A stretch of DNA of 64,000 nt from assembly GCF_001027285.1 (NCBI RefSeq), contig NZ_CP011509.1, positions 12,362,501 to 12,426,500 of the forward strand, given 5' to 3'. The translations under genes were made by a program, and so were the position numbers. The stretch is from Archangium gephyra. Lineage in GTDB: Bacteria; Myxococcota; Myxococcia; Myxococcales; Myxococcaceae. Under the pieces are notes generated by a model. It was given only the letters and a program-made list of their open reading frames with translations, was not told the origin of the DNA and did not search any database. Shown one piece after another: positions 52,101-61,277 of this stretch. Within the stretch, counting starts at the first letter, position 1. Each line of letters starts with the position of its first letter.

Positions 52101-53001
52101 CCTGTCCGTGCGCTGCTCGCTGGCCCGGGCGCGGCAGGCCTGGCGGCAGGGAGACTGGGCGCGCGCGACGCGGCTGCTCACCGCCACGGTGGAGTCGGCC
52201 ACGCTCGCGCGGGACACGGAGACGCGCGTCATCGCCCTGATGCTGCAGGGCACGGGGCTGGCGCTGGCCGGGGAGGTGGACGCCTCGGCGCGGGCCTTCG
52301 ACGAGGGGCTGGCGCTGTGCCGCAAGGAGGGCGACGCGCTGCACCTGGCCGCCACCCTCATCAACCGCACCTTCCTCTGGCGGCTGCGCGGAGACCTGGA
52401 GGGCAACGAGCGGGATTTGCGCGAGGCCATCGCCGTGGCGCGCGAACTGGGCCACGCGCAGGTGGAGCGCTGGTCCGTGGGCCAGCTCGCCGAGTGCCTG
52501 CACTGGATGGGGCGCTCCCAGGAGGCGCTGGGGCTGGCGCGGCGGGCGCACGAGCTGGGGGTGCGCTTCTTCGGCGAGCACCCGGTGGCGGTGGACGCGG
52601 TGCTGCTGGCGCGCGTGGACGCGGCCCTCGAGGACATGAAGGAGGCGCGCGGGCTGCTGGACTGGCTCTCCGCCCACTGCCGGCCCGAGTCCACCCCGCC
52701 CAACACCCTGGCCCTGTGGCGGCTGGTGGAGCTGCGGGTGCGCGAGGCTGAGGCCGGCACCCGGGACGCCGGGGCGTGGAAGGCGCTCGCCGAGGAGGCC
52801 CAGCCGAACACCTCGGGCGACGAGCTGACGGAGGTGCTCTACCAGGCCACCCTCTCCGCGCTCCGGGCCGGCTGCCGCGACGAGGCCCGCGAGTGGCTCG
52901 CCCGCGCCGAGAGCACCGCGGCCGCCTCTCCCCTGTGGCGCTCGCGCCTGGAGGGGCTGCGTGTTGCCTGGGAGTCCACTCCGGAGGCCCGCGGCCCGTA
53001 G
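49156..53001 (+). CDS. Large Ser/Thr kinase with AAA ATPase and TPR domains (PknK-like)
   Basis: A 1281-residue signalling protein. A short zinc-type N-terminus (CPVCHRRL ... CPLH) precedes a kinase domain (about 40-315): Gly loop IGTGGFSRVF, VALKV, HRDLKPENVFL, DFGLARF and YMAPEQC. The next region (about 335-480) is cyclase/FHA-like in length but unassigned. Then comes an AAA_16 STAND-type NTPase: LLGRDALLDTLLASA, Walker A GEPGHGKT (about 513), Walker B LALLLDDAHQAD. The last third is TPR-like (AHRHVEAEQDYTHALAQL, LRGDLEGNERDLREAIAVAREL). Proteins with this order (kinase-AAA-TPR) are common in myxobacteria and act as regulators. First of a three-gene + strand run with a lipoprotein and a second kinase. 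Confidence 0.92.
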   Translation: MRCPVCHRRLIPGAACPLHAERPPSSPEAEPLPLPQVPGFQLQALIGTGGFSRVFSARREEDGREVALKVSLGPFSARFTREAAALRRVGPPTVPELLSEGSTPGTTEGRAVLVLERLRGQSLAAWMAALPGSGAAPLSHVRDLLAGLCGALERVHAAGLVHRDLKPENVFLREGGALSLLDFGLARFLDASDPGEPEASVSLTRTGQRLGTAVYMAPEQCLESRDVDARTDLYALGVLLFELLTGSPPFTGGPDEVLHGHVTLRPPRASERGPVPPALDDVLLRCLAKERAARFDSAPALLAAFDAACRASPSAPPAAEEALAPARPQGVRQVALLGVRGELDVEHLAVTVAPEGGLLACVHPGLYLVAFPEHPSAEAGLRAATRAARLLSAEPGTSTVLHLAELRVRPGATLTRMAGPALEQPEAWWPTQGPGADTSLLATPEAAARLGDGATQPGPSGALLLSGDSSLTRVPTSAEPPPLLGRDALLDTLLASASRAFSGYGPGLSVLTGEPGHGKTRLLDALATRLETQGGARVLRLSAPHPDAASADALLHALWAHCAPDSPLPSAHSGARRHALARAVAEALRRLATRQPLALLLDDAHQADPTTLDALEVATLAAPEVPLWVCAAGRPELLGLRPLLGERAGLPAQHVLPPLAPEASRALLLHLLRPAEFIPEPVLARLEQLTQGVPLSLVEVAGALRTSGALRPLPGGEWYVAADELLHVSVTPLFERLATRALSVLPAAHQGLAQLCAVLGQELTVAQVDAAQRHLEAKEDTARVAGLDAGAGLARLERAGLLRAVGPERYAFRQPQLREALERALPAPWRRALHAAALRGLSGQGVVEQRRRARHAAACGAHEEAFTAWFSLGEAARQAHRHVEAEQDYTHALAQLPEGDVARRARVLAGRGRVRYRTHRFREALTDLSAARALAGPLGHTALEVDLLLEEATLLDWMEDAEGSAARTQEALEKAESLDDPRLSVRCSLARARQAWRQGDWARATRLLTATVESATLARDTETRVIALMLQGTGLALAGEVDASARAFDEGLALCRKEGDALHLAATLINRTFLWRLRGDLEGNERDLREAIAVARELGHAQVERWSVGQLAECLHWMGRSQEALGLARRAHELGVRFFGEHPVAVDAVLLARVDAALEDMKEARGLLDWLSAHCRPESTPPNTLALWRLVELRVREAEAGTRDAGAWKALAEEAQPNTSGDELTEVLYQATLSALRAGCRDEAREWLARAESTAAASPLWRSRLEGLRVAWESTPEARGP

Positions 53002-53065
53002 ACGCGCGGGCAACAGCCGCCCCCACCCTCTTCCCTCTCCCGAGGAGGACGCTTCCCCCTCCCCC

Positions 53066-54580
53066 ATGGCCCGCACCATGCACTCGCACCACACCATGAA
53101 TTTCCAGCGACTCGCGAACAAGCCTGGTTCCCTGCACTTCCTGTTCCACACCCTCTCACTCGGGGTGCTGTTGCTTGGTGCTCCGGGCTGCCAGCCCGAG
53201 TTGCTGGACGAGGGGCTGGAGACAGCGCCCGGCACGGTGGAGCGGGAGCTGCGGGTGGCCAACTCGCTCACCACGAGGGCCCTGGTGCTCAACGCCATCT
53301 CCACCAACCCCCTGGCCAACGACCTGGTGGCCGGCGGGGGCCTGGCGCCGCTGTTCCACCCCCTCACGGGCGACAGCTACCTCCAGTTGCAGCTCAGGGA
53401 TCCGGACGCGCAGAGCTTCATGTCGTACCTGGTGGGCTGCGCGCTGCCCGCGGGCCACACCGTCGCCTGGGAGAATCCGCTCACGCTGACGGTGGGCAGC
53501 TGGGAGGGCAAGGCGGGCCTGTGCCCCCAGTGGGAGTTCGGCGCCCCGTCCGAGACGTGCAAGAACCGGGTGTCGGCGTGTCTGCTGGCGCGCAACAACG
53601 CCCTGGGCCGCCGGGTGGAGCTGTCCATGCGTGGGGAGGATCCGCTGCAGCCGGGGCTCTTCCCGCTGGAGAGCCAGACGCGGCCGGTGGAGTACGACCC
53701 GGACCTCGGCAACGCCCGGGTGCCGAGCTACGAGGCCTGTGCCACGGCGCAGAGCGGAGTGGGCCGCGACTGCGGCTGGAAGGCGGACTTCATCGGCCGG
53801 TGCATCCCGGGCCAGCCGGTGCGGCTGGGAGCGGGAGGCAAGGCGCCGGATCAGTGCATGACGGGCCCCGCGCTGGGCTCGTGGAGCGGCGCGCGGATGA
53901 TGCTGCGCGTGTGCGAGGGCATCATCGGCTGCGACTCGGGCGGCACGCGCTACCTCGGCCAGAACCAGGGGACGTGCGCCACCACGAATGCCGCGGTGAC
54001 GTTCACCTGCCCGGCCTCGGGCCACTTCAACGTGATGAGCGCGCCGTATGACAGCACGCTGACGGGGAACGTCGCCGTGGCGGTGGAGACGGGCACGCCG
54101 GCGGGCACCAGCTACCGGCTCTCGGAGAAGGCGGTGTTCCGGCTGCGCGAGGGCGCCTACTACGGCAACATCTTCGACTCCAAGGCGCTGGCGACGAAGG
54201 TGTACGTGGACGAGAGCGGCCGCGTCGTGGGCAAGGATCAAACCGTGCAGGGCTCGGTGTACCGGAAGATGTTCTCCTGCCAGGCGCCGGAGTGGAACAA
54301 CGAGGCGGCGTATGCCTCGCACCGCGTCTGCGCGGTGCCGGGCTCGGGGGCCAACTGCGCGGCCCGGGTGGTGGGGGAGTGCTTCAACGCCACCACCCCC
54401 TCGGCCTCGAAGTGCCGGAAGGAGGACGGCGCGGTGGTGTGGGGAGATGGGGACTTCGAGGAGTGCTACGATCCGGAGGGCACGCAGTGGAACCAGCCCA
54501 TCACCGTGTACCTCTACGAGGCGTGTGGGCTGACGCCGGGCATCCCGTCCGAGTACTGCACCTGGCGCGGCACGAAGTAG
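53066..54580 (+). CDS. Cys-rich lipoprotein of unknown function
   Basis: About 504 residues from ATG 53066 (ATG 53096 also possible). The signal ends in LLLGAPGC, so it is probably lipid-anchored. The body has many Cys pairs (VGCALPAG, LCPQWEFG, CKNRVSACLLARNNALGRRVELSMRGE, CATAQSGVGRDCGWKADFIGRCIPGQPVRLG, CEGIIGCDSGG, CTWRGTK at the end) and beta-rich stretches (NVAVAVETGTPAGTSYRLSEKAVFRLREGAYYGNIF). No enzymatic motif is recognised. It lies between two Ser/Thr kinase genes read in the same direction, 13 bp before the second, so it may be an envelope sensor or output linked to them. Confidence 0.75.
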   Translation: MARTMHSHHTMNFQRLANKPGSLHFLFHTLSLGVLLLGAPGCQPELLDEGLETAPGTVERELRVANSLTTRALVLNAISTNPLANDLVAGGGLAPLFHPLTGDSYLQLQLRDPDAQSFMSYLVGCALPAGHTVAWENPLTLTVGSWEGKAGLCPQWEFGAPSETCKNRVSACLLARNNALGRRVELSMRGEDPLQPGLFPLESQTRPVEYDPDLGNARVPSYEACATAQSGVGRDCGWKADFIGRCIPGQPVRLGAGGKAPDQCMTGPALGSWSGARMMLRVCEGIIGCDSGGTRYLGQNQGTCATTNAAVTFTCPASGHFNVMSAPYDSTLTGNVAVAVETGTPAGTSYRLSEKAVFRLREGAYYGNIFDSKALATKVYVDESGRVVGKDQTVQGSVYRKMFSCQAPEWNNEAAYASHRVCAVPGSGANCAARVVGECFNATTPSASKCRKEDGAVVWGDGDFEECYDPEGTQWNQPITVYLYEACGLTPGIPSEYCTWRGTK

Positions 54581-54593
54581 GAGCACCCGCCTC

Positions 54594-56036
54594 ATGACGG
54601 ACGGTCAGGACGACTCCCGCGGTACACCCCGTGCTTCCGAGGCCCGGGCCTGGTCGCTGTACGGCGAGGAGCTGTCGCCAGGGGCGCAGGTGGGCGGCTA
54701 CATCGTCGAGGGCACGCGGTACCGGGGCAGCGTCTCGACGCTCTACCGGGCGAAGGAGGCGCGGAGCGGAGCTCCCGCGGCGCTCAAGGTGATGCACCCG
54801 CAGTTCGCCGCCGCGCGCAGTGCGCTGCGCCGCTTCCAGCAGGAGGCGGAGACACTCAAGCGGCTGAAGCACCGGCACATTGTCGACGTGCTGGAGCACG
54901 GGACGCTGGCGGACGGGCGGCCCTTCATCGCCATGGAGTGGCTGGAGGGGAGGGACCTGGCGGCGGAGCTGGCGGCGCGAGGGCCCTTCTCGGCGCGGGA
55001 GACGCTGGAGTTGCTGGAGCAGGTGGGCTCGGCGCTGAAGGCGGCGCACGGGGCGGGGGTGGTGCACCGGGATTTGAAGGCGCAGAACGTGGTGGTGCTG
55101 GCGGGAGAGGGGGCGCCGCGGGTGAAGCTGGTGGACTTCGGGGTGGCGAAGCTGCTGGCGCCGGAGGAGCACCCGGGCGCGGTGATGACGAGCACGGGGA
55201 TGGTGCTGGGCACGCCGCTGAGCATGGCGCCGGAGCAGATTCGAGGGGAGACGCCGGACGCGCGGACGGACCTGTATGGGCTGGGGGTGTTGCTGTACCA
55301 GCTCGTCACGGGGCAGCCGCCCTTCCAGGGGACGACGCAGGTGGAGCTGGAGGAGCAGCACCTGCACGCACCGGTGCCGAGGGCGAGCGAGCGGGCCCCG
55401 GTGCCGGCGGCGCTGGACGCGGTGGTGGGGCGTTGCCTGGAGAAGCGGCGGGAGGACCGGTACGCGGACGTGGACGCGGTGCTGGTGGAGCTGCGGCGCG
55501 CGGTGCAGGGGGAGCGGCAGGGCCGGACGACGCAGGTGAGGGCGCTGGGGTTGTACGTGGAGGCGAGGATGGGGGTGTTGGTGGACGACGCCACGCTGGA
55601 CGCGGTGGACGCGATGATGGAGCACGCGCGCGAGCGGGCGGACGCGGTGGGGCTGAAGGTGATGGTGGAGGGGAGCAGCTTCCTGCTGGGGGTGGCGGCA
55701 CTGCCGGACGGGGCGGACGCCGAGCGGGAGGCGAGGAGACGGGTGTTGGAGCTGGCGCTCGCGCTGGCGGAGGAGCCCGCGCGGGGAGCGGGGACGGCGC
55801 GGGTGCGGCTGACGCCCACGCTGCACCTGGACACGGCGACGCTGCGCCCGGACGCGAGCGGGCGGCCGGCGCTGGGAGGAGGCCGGCTGCTGCGGCTGTC
55901 CGCGTGGACGGGGGGACACCCGGGCCAGGGCGTGGTGGTGACGGAGGCGGCACTCGCGGGGCTGGAGGACACCTTCCAGGTGGAGGTGCTCCCGGGCCGC
56001 GAGGGCCTGTGCCACGTCACCCGGCACGCGGCCTGA
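54594..56036 (+). CDS. Ser/Thr protein kinase with C-terminal cyclase-like domain
   Basis: A 480-residue soluble kinase. The kinase domain (about 35-300) has AALKVMHPQ, MEWLEGRDLAAEL, HRDLKAQNVVV (the usual HRDLKPEN is altered to KAQN), VDFGVAKLL and SMAPEQIRG. The C-terminal region (about 315-475, RALGLYVEARMGVLVDDATLDAVDAMMEHARERADAVGLKVMVEGSSFLLGV ... LHLDTATL) has the fold pattern of an adenylate/guanylate-cyclase-like domain without clear metal aspartates, so it is likely regulatory. There is no membrane segment. GGAG precedes the ATG. It follows the Cys-rich lipoprotein by 13 bp, so the two are co-transcribed. Confidence 0.9.
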   Translation: MTDGQDDSRGTPRASEARAWSLYGEELSPGAQVGGYIVEGTRYRGSVSTLYRAKEARSGAPAALKVMHPQFAAARSALRRFQQEAETLKRLKHRHIVDVLEHGTLADGRPFIAMEWLEGRDLAAELAARGPFSARETLELLEQVGSALKAAHGAGVVHRDLKAQNVVVLAGEGAPRVKLVDFGVAKLLAPEEHPGAVMTSTGMVLGTPLSMAPEQIRGETPDARTDLYGLGVLLYQLVTGQPPFQGTTQVELEEQHLHAPVPRASERAPVPAALDAVVGRCLEKRREDRYADVDAVLVELRRAVQGERQGRTTQVRALGLYVEARMGVLVDDATLDAVDAMMEHARERADAVGLKVMVEGSSFLLGVAALPDGADAEREARRRVLELALALAEEPARGAGTARVRLTPTLHLDTATLRPDASGRPALGGGRLLRLSAWTGGHPGQGVVVTEAALAGLEDTFQVEVLPGREGLCHVTRHAA

Positions 56037-56186
56037 CGCTCTCCGCCAATCCCCTCGAAAGAGCAGACGAGCAGGCCAGCGCTGCCCCTCCCTCCGAGCC
56101 AGCGGCCCGCCGCCTCTCCTGAGCTGTGGGCCCTCCCCCGCAATGCGCAGCCTACAGGGGTTGAGCAGGCGGAGAGGAGTACGGCC

Positions 56187-56486
56187 ATGACGGACCCGGA
56201 CAACGAGTGGGACGATCTGGAGGCGGGGTGGGACGCCACGGGGGCCCTGGTGGGACCGACTTCCGACGAGGTGAACGCACGCAAGGCGCTCACGGGACCG
56301 AAGCCCGATGAGGCGAGCTCGCTCGCGGCCTTGCGGGCACGGGAGCAGGCCAGCGGCGAGGCGCGAGGCACGGAGGACGCCCCCACCGCGGGAGGCAAGG
56401 CCAACGCGCGCCCGGAGGACTGCGAGGGACGCGCGCTGGACGCCATCAACGACGGCGACGGCAACTACCTGGAGCCGCCAGACTGA
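56187..56486 (+). CDS. Small acidic hypothetical protein
   Basis: A 99-residue, strongly acidic, Ala/Gly/Asp-rich protein (MTDPDNEWDDLEAGWDATGALVGPTSDEVNARKALTG, then NARPEDCEGRALDAINDGDGNYLEPPD). It is probably disordered. A good GAGGAG ribosome site 7-9 nt upstream and acidic codon choice support a real gene. No family is recognised. It sits alone between the kinase gene and the convergent FHA-sigma-54 regulator; 150 bp of featureless DNA precede it. Confidence 0.65.
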   Translation: MTDPDNEWDDLEAGWDATGALVGPTSDEVNARKALTGPKPDEASSLAALRAREQASGEARGTEDAPTAGGKANARPEDCEGRALDAINDGDGNYLEPPD

Positions 56487-56507
56487 GCGGAGCGGCCCGG
56501 GAGAAGC

Positions 56508-57863
<1,356 letters not shown>

Positions 57864-57957
57864 GGACGGAGGTTAGCAGCCCATCGCGCCCCCGCACGCA
57901 ACTCCTGGCGCACATTGACGACAATATGGGCGTACCTGGGCCAATGTAGGTCCATTT

Positions 57958-58737
57958 ATGGGGAATCGACCCATGCTCGTCCGCTCGACCGCCGCCACCG
58001 TCCGCCCCCTGCCCTTCGTCCCGGCCGCCCCGGCCGAGCCCCGCCGAGCCTCGGGTCCGGCGCCGCGGCCCCAGGGGGGAGGCGACGTCTTCGAGACGCC
58101 GAGCCCGAGCAAGCCGCCGCGCTTCGAGGGGCTGAAGGACAAGGCGCTCATCCAGGCGCTGCATGACGCGGTCGCGAAGCACAAGGACATTGGCTACAGC
58201 CAAGCGCGCAAGGTCATCTTCACCGCGCTGGACAACCACGAGGGCAAGGTGAAGTGCGTGTACACGAACCGCGAGCTGCGCACGGACAAGATTCCGAACA
58301 GCTCGGACATGAACGTGGAGCACACCTGGCCGCAGTCGAAGGGCGCGACGGGGGCGGCGAAGAGTGACCTGCACCACCTGTTCCCCACGGACAGCAAGGC
58401 GAACAGCCAGCGCAGCAGCTACCCGTTCGGCGAGGTGCAGAAGGTGAAGTGGAGCAGCCCGAGCGGGGCGAAGCTGGGCACGGACGCCGAGGGCCGCACG
58501 GTGTTCGAGCCGCCCCCCGAGCACAAGGGCAACGTGGCGCGGGCGCTGTTCTACTTCTCCACGGTGTACGGCAAGGCGATTCCGGCGGCCGAGGAAGCGG
58601 TGCTGAAGAAGTGGAACGTGCAGGACAAGGTGGACGCCGCGGAGCTGACGCGCAACGGCGCCATCGAGAAGTACCAGGGCAACCGCAACCCCTTCGTGGA
58701 CGACGCCTCGCTGGCCCAGCGCATCACGGACTTCTGA
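57958..58737 (+). CDS. Endonuclease I (EndA/Vvn family)
   Basis: 259 residues from ATG 57958; ATG 57973 has a GGGGA 8 nt upstream and is equally likely. An unstructured Pro-rich N-terminus (LPFVPAAPAEPRRASGPAPRP) precedes the nuclease domain (about 60-255): GYSQARKVIFTALDNHEGKVKCVYTNRE, catalytic beta-beta-alpha metal motif MNVEHTWPQSKG, SDLHHLFPTDSKANSQRSSYPFG. It cuts DNA/RNA non-specifically. Relatives are periplasmic or secreted, but no classical signal peptide is visible here. Likely use: digestion of prey or environmental nucleic acid. Repeat copy C follows the stop. Confidence 0.9.
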   Translation: MGNRPMLVRSTAATVRPLPFVPAAPAEPRRASGPAPRPQGGGDVFETPSPSKPPRFEGLKDKALIQALHDAVAKHKDIGYSQARKVIFTALDNHEGKVKCVYTNRELRTDKIPNSSDMNVEHTWPQSKGATGAAKSDLHHLFPTDSKANSQRSSYPFGEVQKVKWSSPSGAKLGTDAEGRTVFEPPPEHKGNVARALFYFSTVYGKAIPAAEEAVLKKWNVQDKVDAAELTRNGAIEKYQGNRNPFVDDASLAQRITDF

Positions 58738-58739
58738 TT

Positions 58740-58876
58740 TCCCCTCGCCCCCCGGGAGAGGGACGGGGTGAGGGTGCCACGCATCCCGGGTTGAACCCGC
58801 TGTCCACACCGTGGGCCGCGGGTGGAAGAACGGGCCCGGACACCCTCACCCCGACCCTCTCCCGAGGGGAGAGGGA
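58740..58876. repeat. Dispersed repeat, full copy C (137 bp)
   Basis: Inverted ends TCCCCTCGCCCCCCGGGAGAGGG / CCCTCTCCCGAGGGGAGAGGGA, each followed inwards by GGGGTGAGGGT or its complement. The core shares CCCGGGTTGAACCC and GAAGAACGGGCCCGG with copy A, so A and C are the closest pair. It starts 2 bp after the endonuclease stop. Confidence 0.9.
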
Positions 58877-58928
58877 GCATTGAGGGAGGATTGGTCACGT
58901 TCCTGAACGGGCATAGGCTGCGCACGTG

Positions 58929-59576
58929 ATGGCCGGACTCTCCCCATTGTGGGCGCTGGTGCCTGGAGGCGCGGACGTGCCGCTCGCGAAGGTGGGCGGC
59001 GCACCGGAGCCCGAGGGAGCCGTGCGCTGGCCGGCGTGTGCCATGTGCGGCGCGCCGATGCGCTTCCTCTTCCAGCTGCCGCACGTGCCCGGGCGTCTGG
59101 ACCTGACCCCCTACGCCGCGGTGTACGTCTTCCAGTGCGAGAACCCGGACACCGCCTGTGAGCGGTGGGACCCGCACAGTGGGGCCAACACAGTGGTGGC
59201 GCTGGAGCCGGGCACGGCCTCGGTGAAGGAAACGCGGCCCACGGGCCTGCCCTACGCCGAGTGGACCCTGGGCCTCGCCCCGGCCGAGGAGGACACCGAG
59301 GCGCTCTCGGTGGACGTCAACGAGGCCACGGACGAGCAGCTCGTCGCACTGGACCGGGCGCTGGAGGACGCCCCCGAGAGCAAGGTGGGCGGTGTGGCCG
59401 GCTGGGTGAATGGGGATGCGACGCCGGAGTGCTGTGGCGAGCCCATGCGCTTCGTGGCGCAGCTCGCGGCGATGCCCTTCGGGCTGGCCTTCGGGGACAA
59501 CGGCCGGGGCTATGTCTTCCGGTGCCGGAGGGACGGATGCGGCACACCGTTCCGCTTCACCTGGCAGGGCGCGTAG
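58929..59576 (+). CDS. DUF1963/PDCD2-like zinc-binding hypothetical protein
   Basis: A 215-residue protein (ATG 58929; GTG one codon upstream). It has a pseudo-symmetric layout: WPACAMCGAPMRFLFQLPHVPG ... VYVFQCENPDTAC in the first half and TPECCGEPMRFVAQLAAMPFGLAFGDNGRGYVFRCRRDGCG in the second. The paired CxxC-type cysteines with GxPMRFxxQL recall DUF1963/PDCD2-like proteins, probably binding zinc. There is no signal peptide or catalytic motif. Its role is unknown. It is followed by a TerB-like gene 102 bp downstream. Confidence 0.78.
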   Translation: MAGLSPLWALVPGGADVPLAKVGGAPEPEGAVRWPACAMCGAPMRFLFQLPHVPGRLDLTPYAAVYVFQCENPDTACERWDPHSGANTVVALEPGTASVKETRPTGLPYAEWTLGLAPAEEDTEALSVDVNEATDEQLVALDRALEDAPESKVGGVAGWVNGDATPECCGEPMRFVAQLAAMPFGLAFGDNGRGYVFRCRRDGCGTPFRFTWQGA

Positions 59577-59677
59577 GCGGTCGCCGCTCCCCTGCCCGCC
59601 CTGCACGGGACCGGGCGTCTTGTTCGTGGACGAGGACGTGCGAACGGGCGACGCTCGGGGGCGGAGACGACACCGGG

Positions 59678-60013
59678 ATGACGACACCGATCGACGACCG
59701 CTTCTACATCGAGCTGCTCAAGCTGTTGCTGCACGTGGCCTGGAGTGACGACGAGCTGAAGCCGAGCGAGGCGCATGCGCTCATCGGCGCGGCACAGCGG
59801 TGGAAGGTGCCACTGCCGGAGTTGCAGCGGCTGGAGCGCTGCCTGGAGCTGGGCGAGCCCCTGCCGGCGCCGAACCTGGGCCTCTTGCGCCAGCACCCGG
59901 ACGAGGTGCTCGCGACGGCGCGCACGCTCATCGGGAGCGACGCCGAGGTGCACTTCTCCGAGGAGGAGATGCTCGGCCAGATTCGCGAGCTGCTGGGCCT
60001 CGACCCGGCCTGA
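59678..60013 (+). CDS. TerB-like small helical protein
   Basis: A 111-residue all-helical acidic protein: RFYIELLKLLLHVAWSDDELKPSEAHALIGAAQRW, then PLPELQRLERCLELGEPLPAPNLGLLRQHPDEVLATARTLIG and HFSEEEMLGQIRELLGLD. The AWSDDE followed by E at the helix start resembles TerB/DjlA-type metal-binding proteins, usually linked to membrane stress or DNA-damage complexes. GGAG precedes the ATG by 11 nt. No other ter genes are near. It is convergent with the hydrolase gene, 7 bp between stops. Confidence 0.72.
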   Translation: MTTPIDDRFYIELLKLLLHVAWSDDELKPSEAHALIGAAQRWKVPLPELQRLERCLELGEPLPAPNLGLLRQHPDEVLATARTLIGSDAEVHFSEEEMLGQIRELLGLDPA

Positions 60014-60020
60014 ACCCGCC

Positions 60021-61178
60021 CTACGCCTCGAGCAGCCGCGCCCAGAAGGCGACGAGCCGCCAGATATCGTCCAGGTCCTTCAGCCCTTCGAGCTCGGCGT
60101 GGGAGATGAGGGGCGAGAGCAGCAGCCGCACCTCCGTCGCTGGCTCCAGCCAGCGCGCGAGGAGCACGGACTCGACGGCGGGGATGACGGAGTCCTCCGT
60201 GCCGTGCAGCAGGAAGACGGGCGCGGACGAGGCCGGCGAATGCTCGGGCGAAAGCGCCGGCTCGCTCGCGTAGACCTTCGCATGGGGCAGCAGCAGCGGC
60301 CCGAGCGCGGCGACGTCCCGCTCGTTCACATACTTCATGAAGGTGGCGGCCGGCTCGGGCATCGCCGACTGCAGGCGCCGGGCTTCGGCGAAGGTCTCCT
60401 CGGCCTTGTGCATGTCCCGCAGGGTGAGGTGCGAGGCGCGCAGGAACGTCAGGATGCCCGCGCGCAACGGCTCCACCTGCTCGGCGGGCACCACCAGGCC
60501 GGCCACGTTGAGCAGGATGATGGCCACGCCGTAGTCATGGGGCCTGCGGTGCTGGCCACCGGGCTCGATGCCGGTGCACAGGAAGGCGAGCACACGCGAC
60601 AGCTCGCCATGCCCGCCCAGGGAGAAGGCGAAGGCGACCTTGCCAGCGAGCGCGGGCCGCCCGGCCGCGACGAGTGAGAGCCCACCGGAGAAACTGATGC
60701 CCATGAGGCCCACCCGGCCATCGGGCGCGAGCTCCGGCCGCGCGGAGGCCCAGAGCGCGGCGTCCTCGAGCATGTCCGGCTCGCGCGGGGTGATGCGGTA
60801 GCTCAGCAGATCGGGCAGCTCGGGGGTGAGGACGGTGAGCCCTCCGGCGGACAGGTCCCGGGCGAGCTTCACCAGCCGGGGCTCGTCGATGCCATCCGCG
60901 TGCACGCCGGGTGTGAGGAGCACCGTGCGTCCCCGGGGGTGCTCGGGCCGGAAGAGGCGGGCACGCAGCGGGCCGTGGCGGGAGGGAATCCGCACGTCCT
61001 CCTCGGTGATGGGGCCGGTGCCCCAGCGCGAGACGCTCCCGGCCAGCCCCTCCCGCATGCCCGCGGCGCGAGCCACCAGGGACAGGCCCCGGAGGTAATG
61101 CGGGACGACGAGCACCCCCACGAGCAGCAGTCCGCCGACGAGGGCCAGGAGCGTCGCTCTGCGGGTGCGGGAGCGCAT
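60021..61178 (-). CDS. Membrane-anchored alpha/beta hydrolase
   Basis: 385 residues from ATG 61178 (ATG 61199 would add seven). An N-terminal membrane helix (TLLALVGGLLLVGVLVVPHYLRG) anchors a hydrolase of the dienelactone/acyl-esterase type: RTVLLTPGVHADGIDE (oxyanion side), nucleophile GISFSGGLS, Asp in LLHGTEDSVIP and His in ISHAELEGL. The helical lid region (NVAGLVVPAEQVEPLRAG) is large. Substrate unknown. The direct repeat GCCATTCAAAC occurs twice around the start codons. A terminator of the upstream DUF4476 gene lies 34 bp before it. Confidence 0.82.
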   Translation of the reverse strand: MRSRTRRATLLALVGGLLLVGVLVVPHYLRGLSLVARAAGMREGLAGSVSRWGTGPITEEDVRIPSRHGPLRARLFRPEHPRGRTVLLTPGVHADGIDEPRLVKLARDLSAGGLTVLTPELPDLLSYRITPREPDMLEDAALWASARPELAPDGRVGLMGISFSGGLSLVAAGRPALAGKVAFAFSLGGHGELSRVLAFLCTGIEPGGQHRRPHDYGVAIILLNVAGLVVPAEQVEPLRAGILTFLRASHLTLRDMHKAEETFAEARRLQSAMPEPAATFMKYVNERDVAALGPLLLPHAKVYASEPALSPEHSPASSAPVFLLHGTEDSVIPAVESVLLARWLEPATEVRLLLSPLISHAELEGLKDLDDIWRLVAFWARLLEA

Positions 61179-61211
61179 CGCGGGCCATTCAAACGCCATT
61201 CAAACCCAAAG

Positions 61212-61253
61212 GGCCAGACCCGAGGGGCACTCCTGCCCCGCGAGCCTGGCCCC
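61212..61253 (-). terminator. Rho-independent-like terminator after the DUF4476 gene
   Basis: Nested arms GGGCCAG/CTGGCCC and GGGGC/GCCCC, followed on the minus strand by TTTGGGTTTG. It lies 24 bp after the stop at 61278. Confidence 0.7.
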
Positions 61254-61277
61254 TGGAAGGCCCCTTGGACCCGAGCC

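Noticed and set aside
49519-53367. 1282-codon open frame on the minus strand
   Set aside because: Antisense shadow of the PknK-like kinase; composition is Gly/Arg/Gln/His-rich with no domain signal, while the plus strand has complete kinase and AAA motifs.
61187-61205. Direct repeat GCCATTCAAAC x2 as an operator
   Set aside because: Short, overlapping the alternative start codons, and only one weak further match (62069); not enough to call a site.
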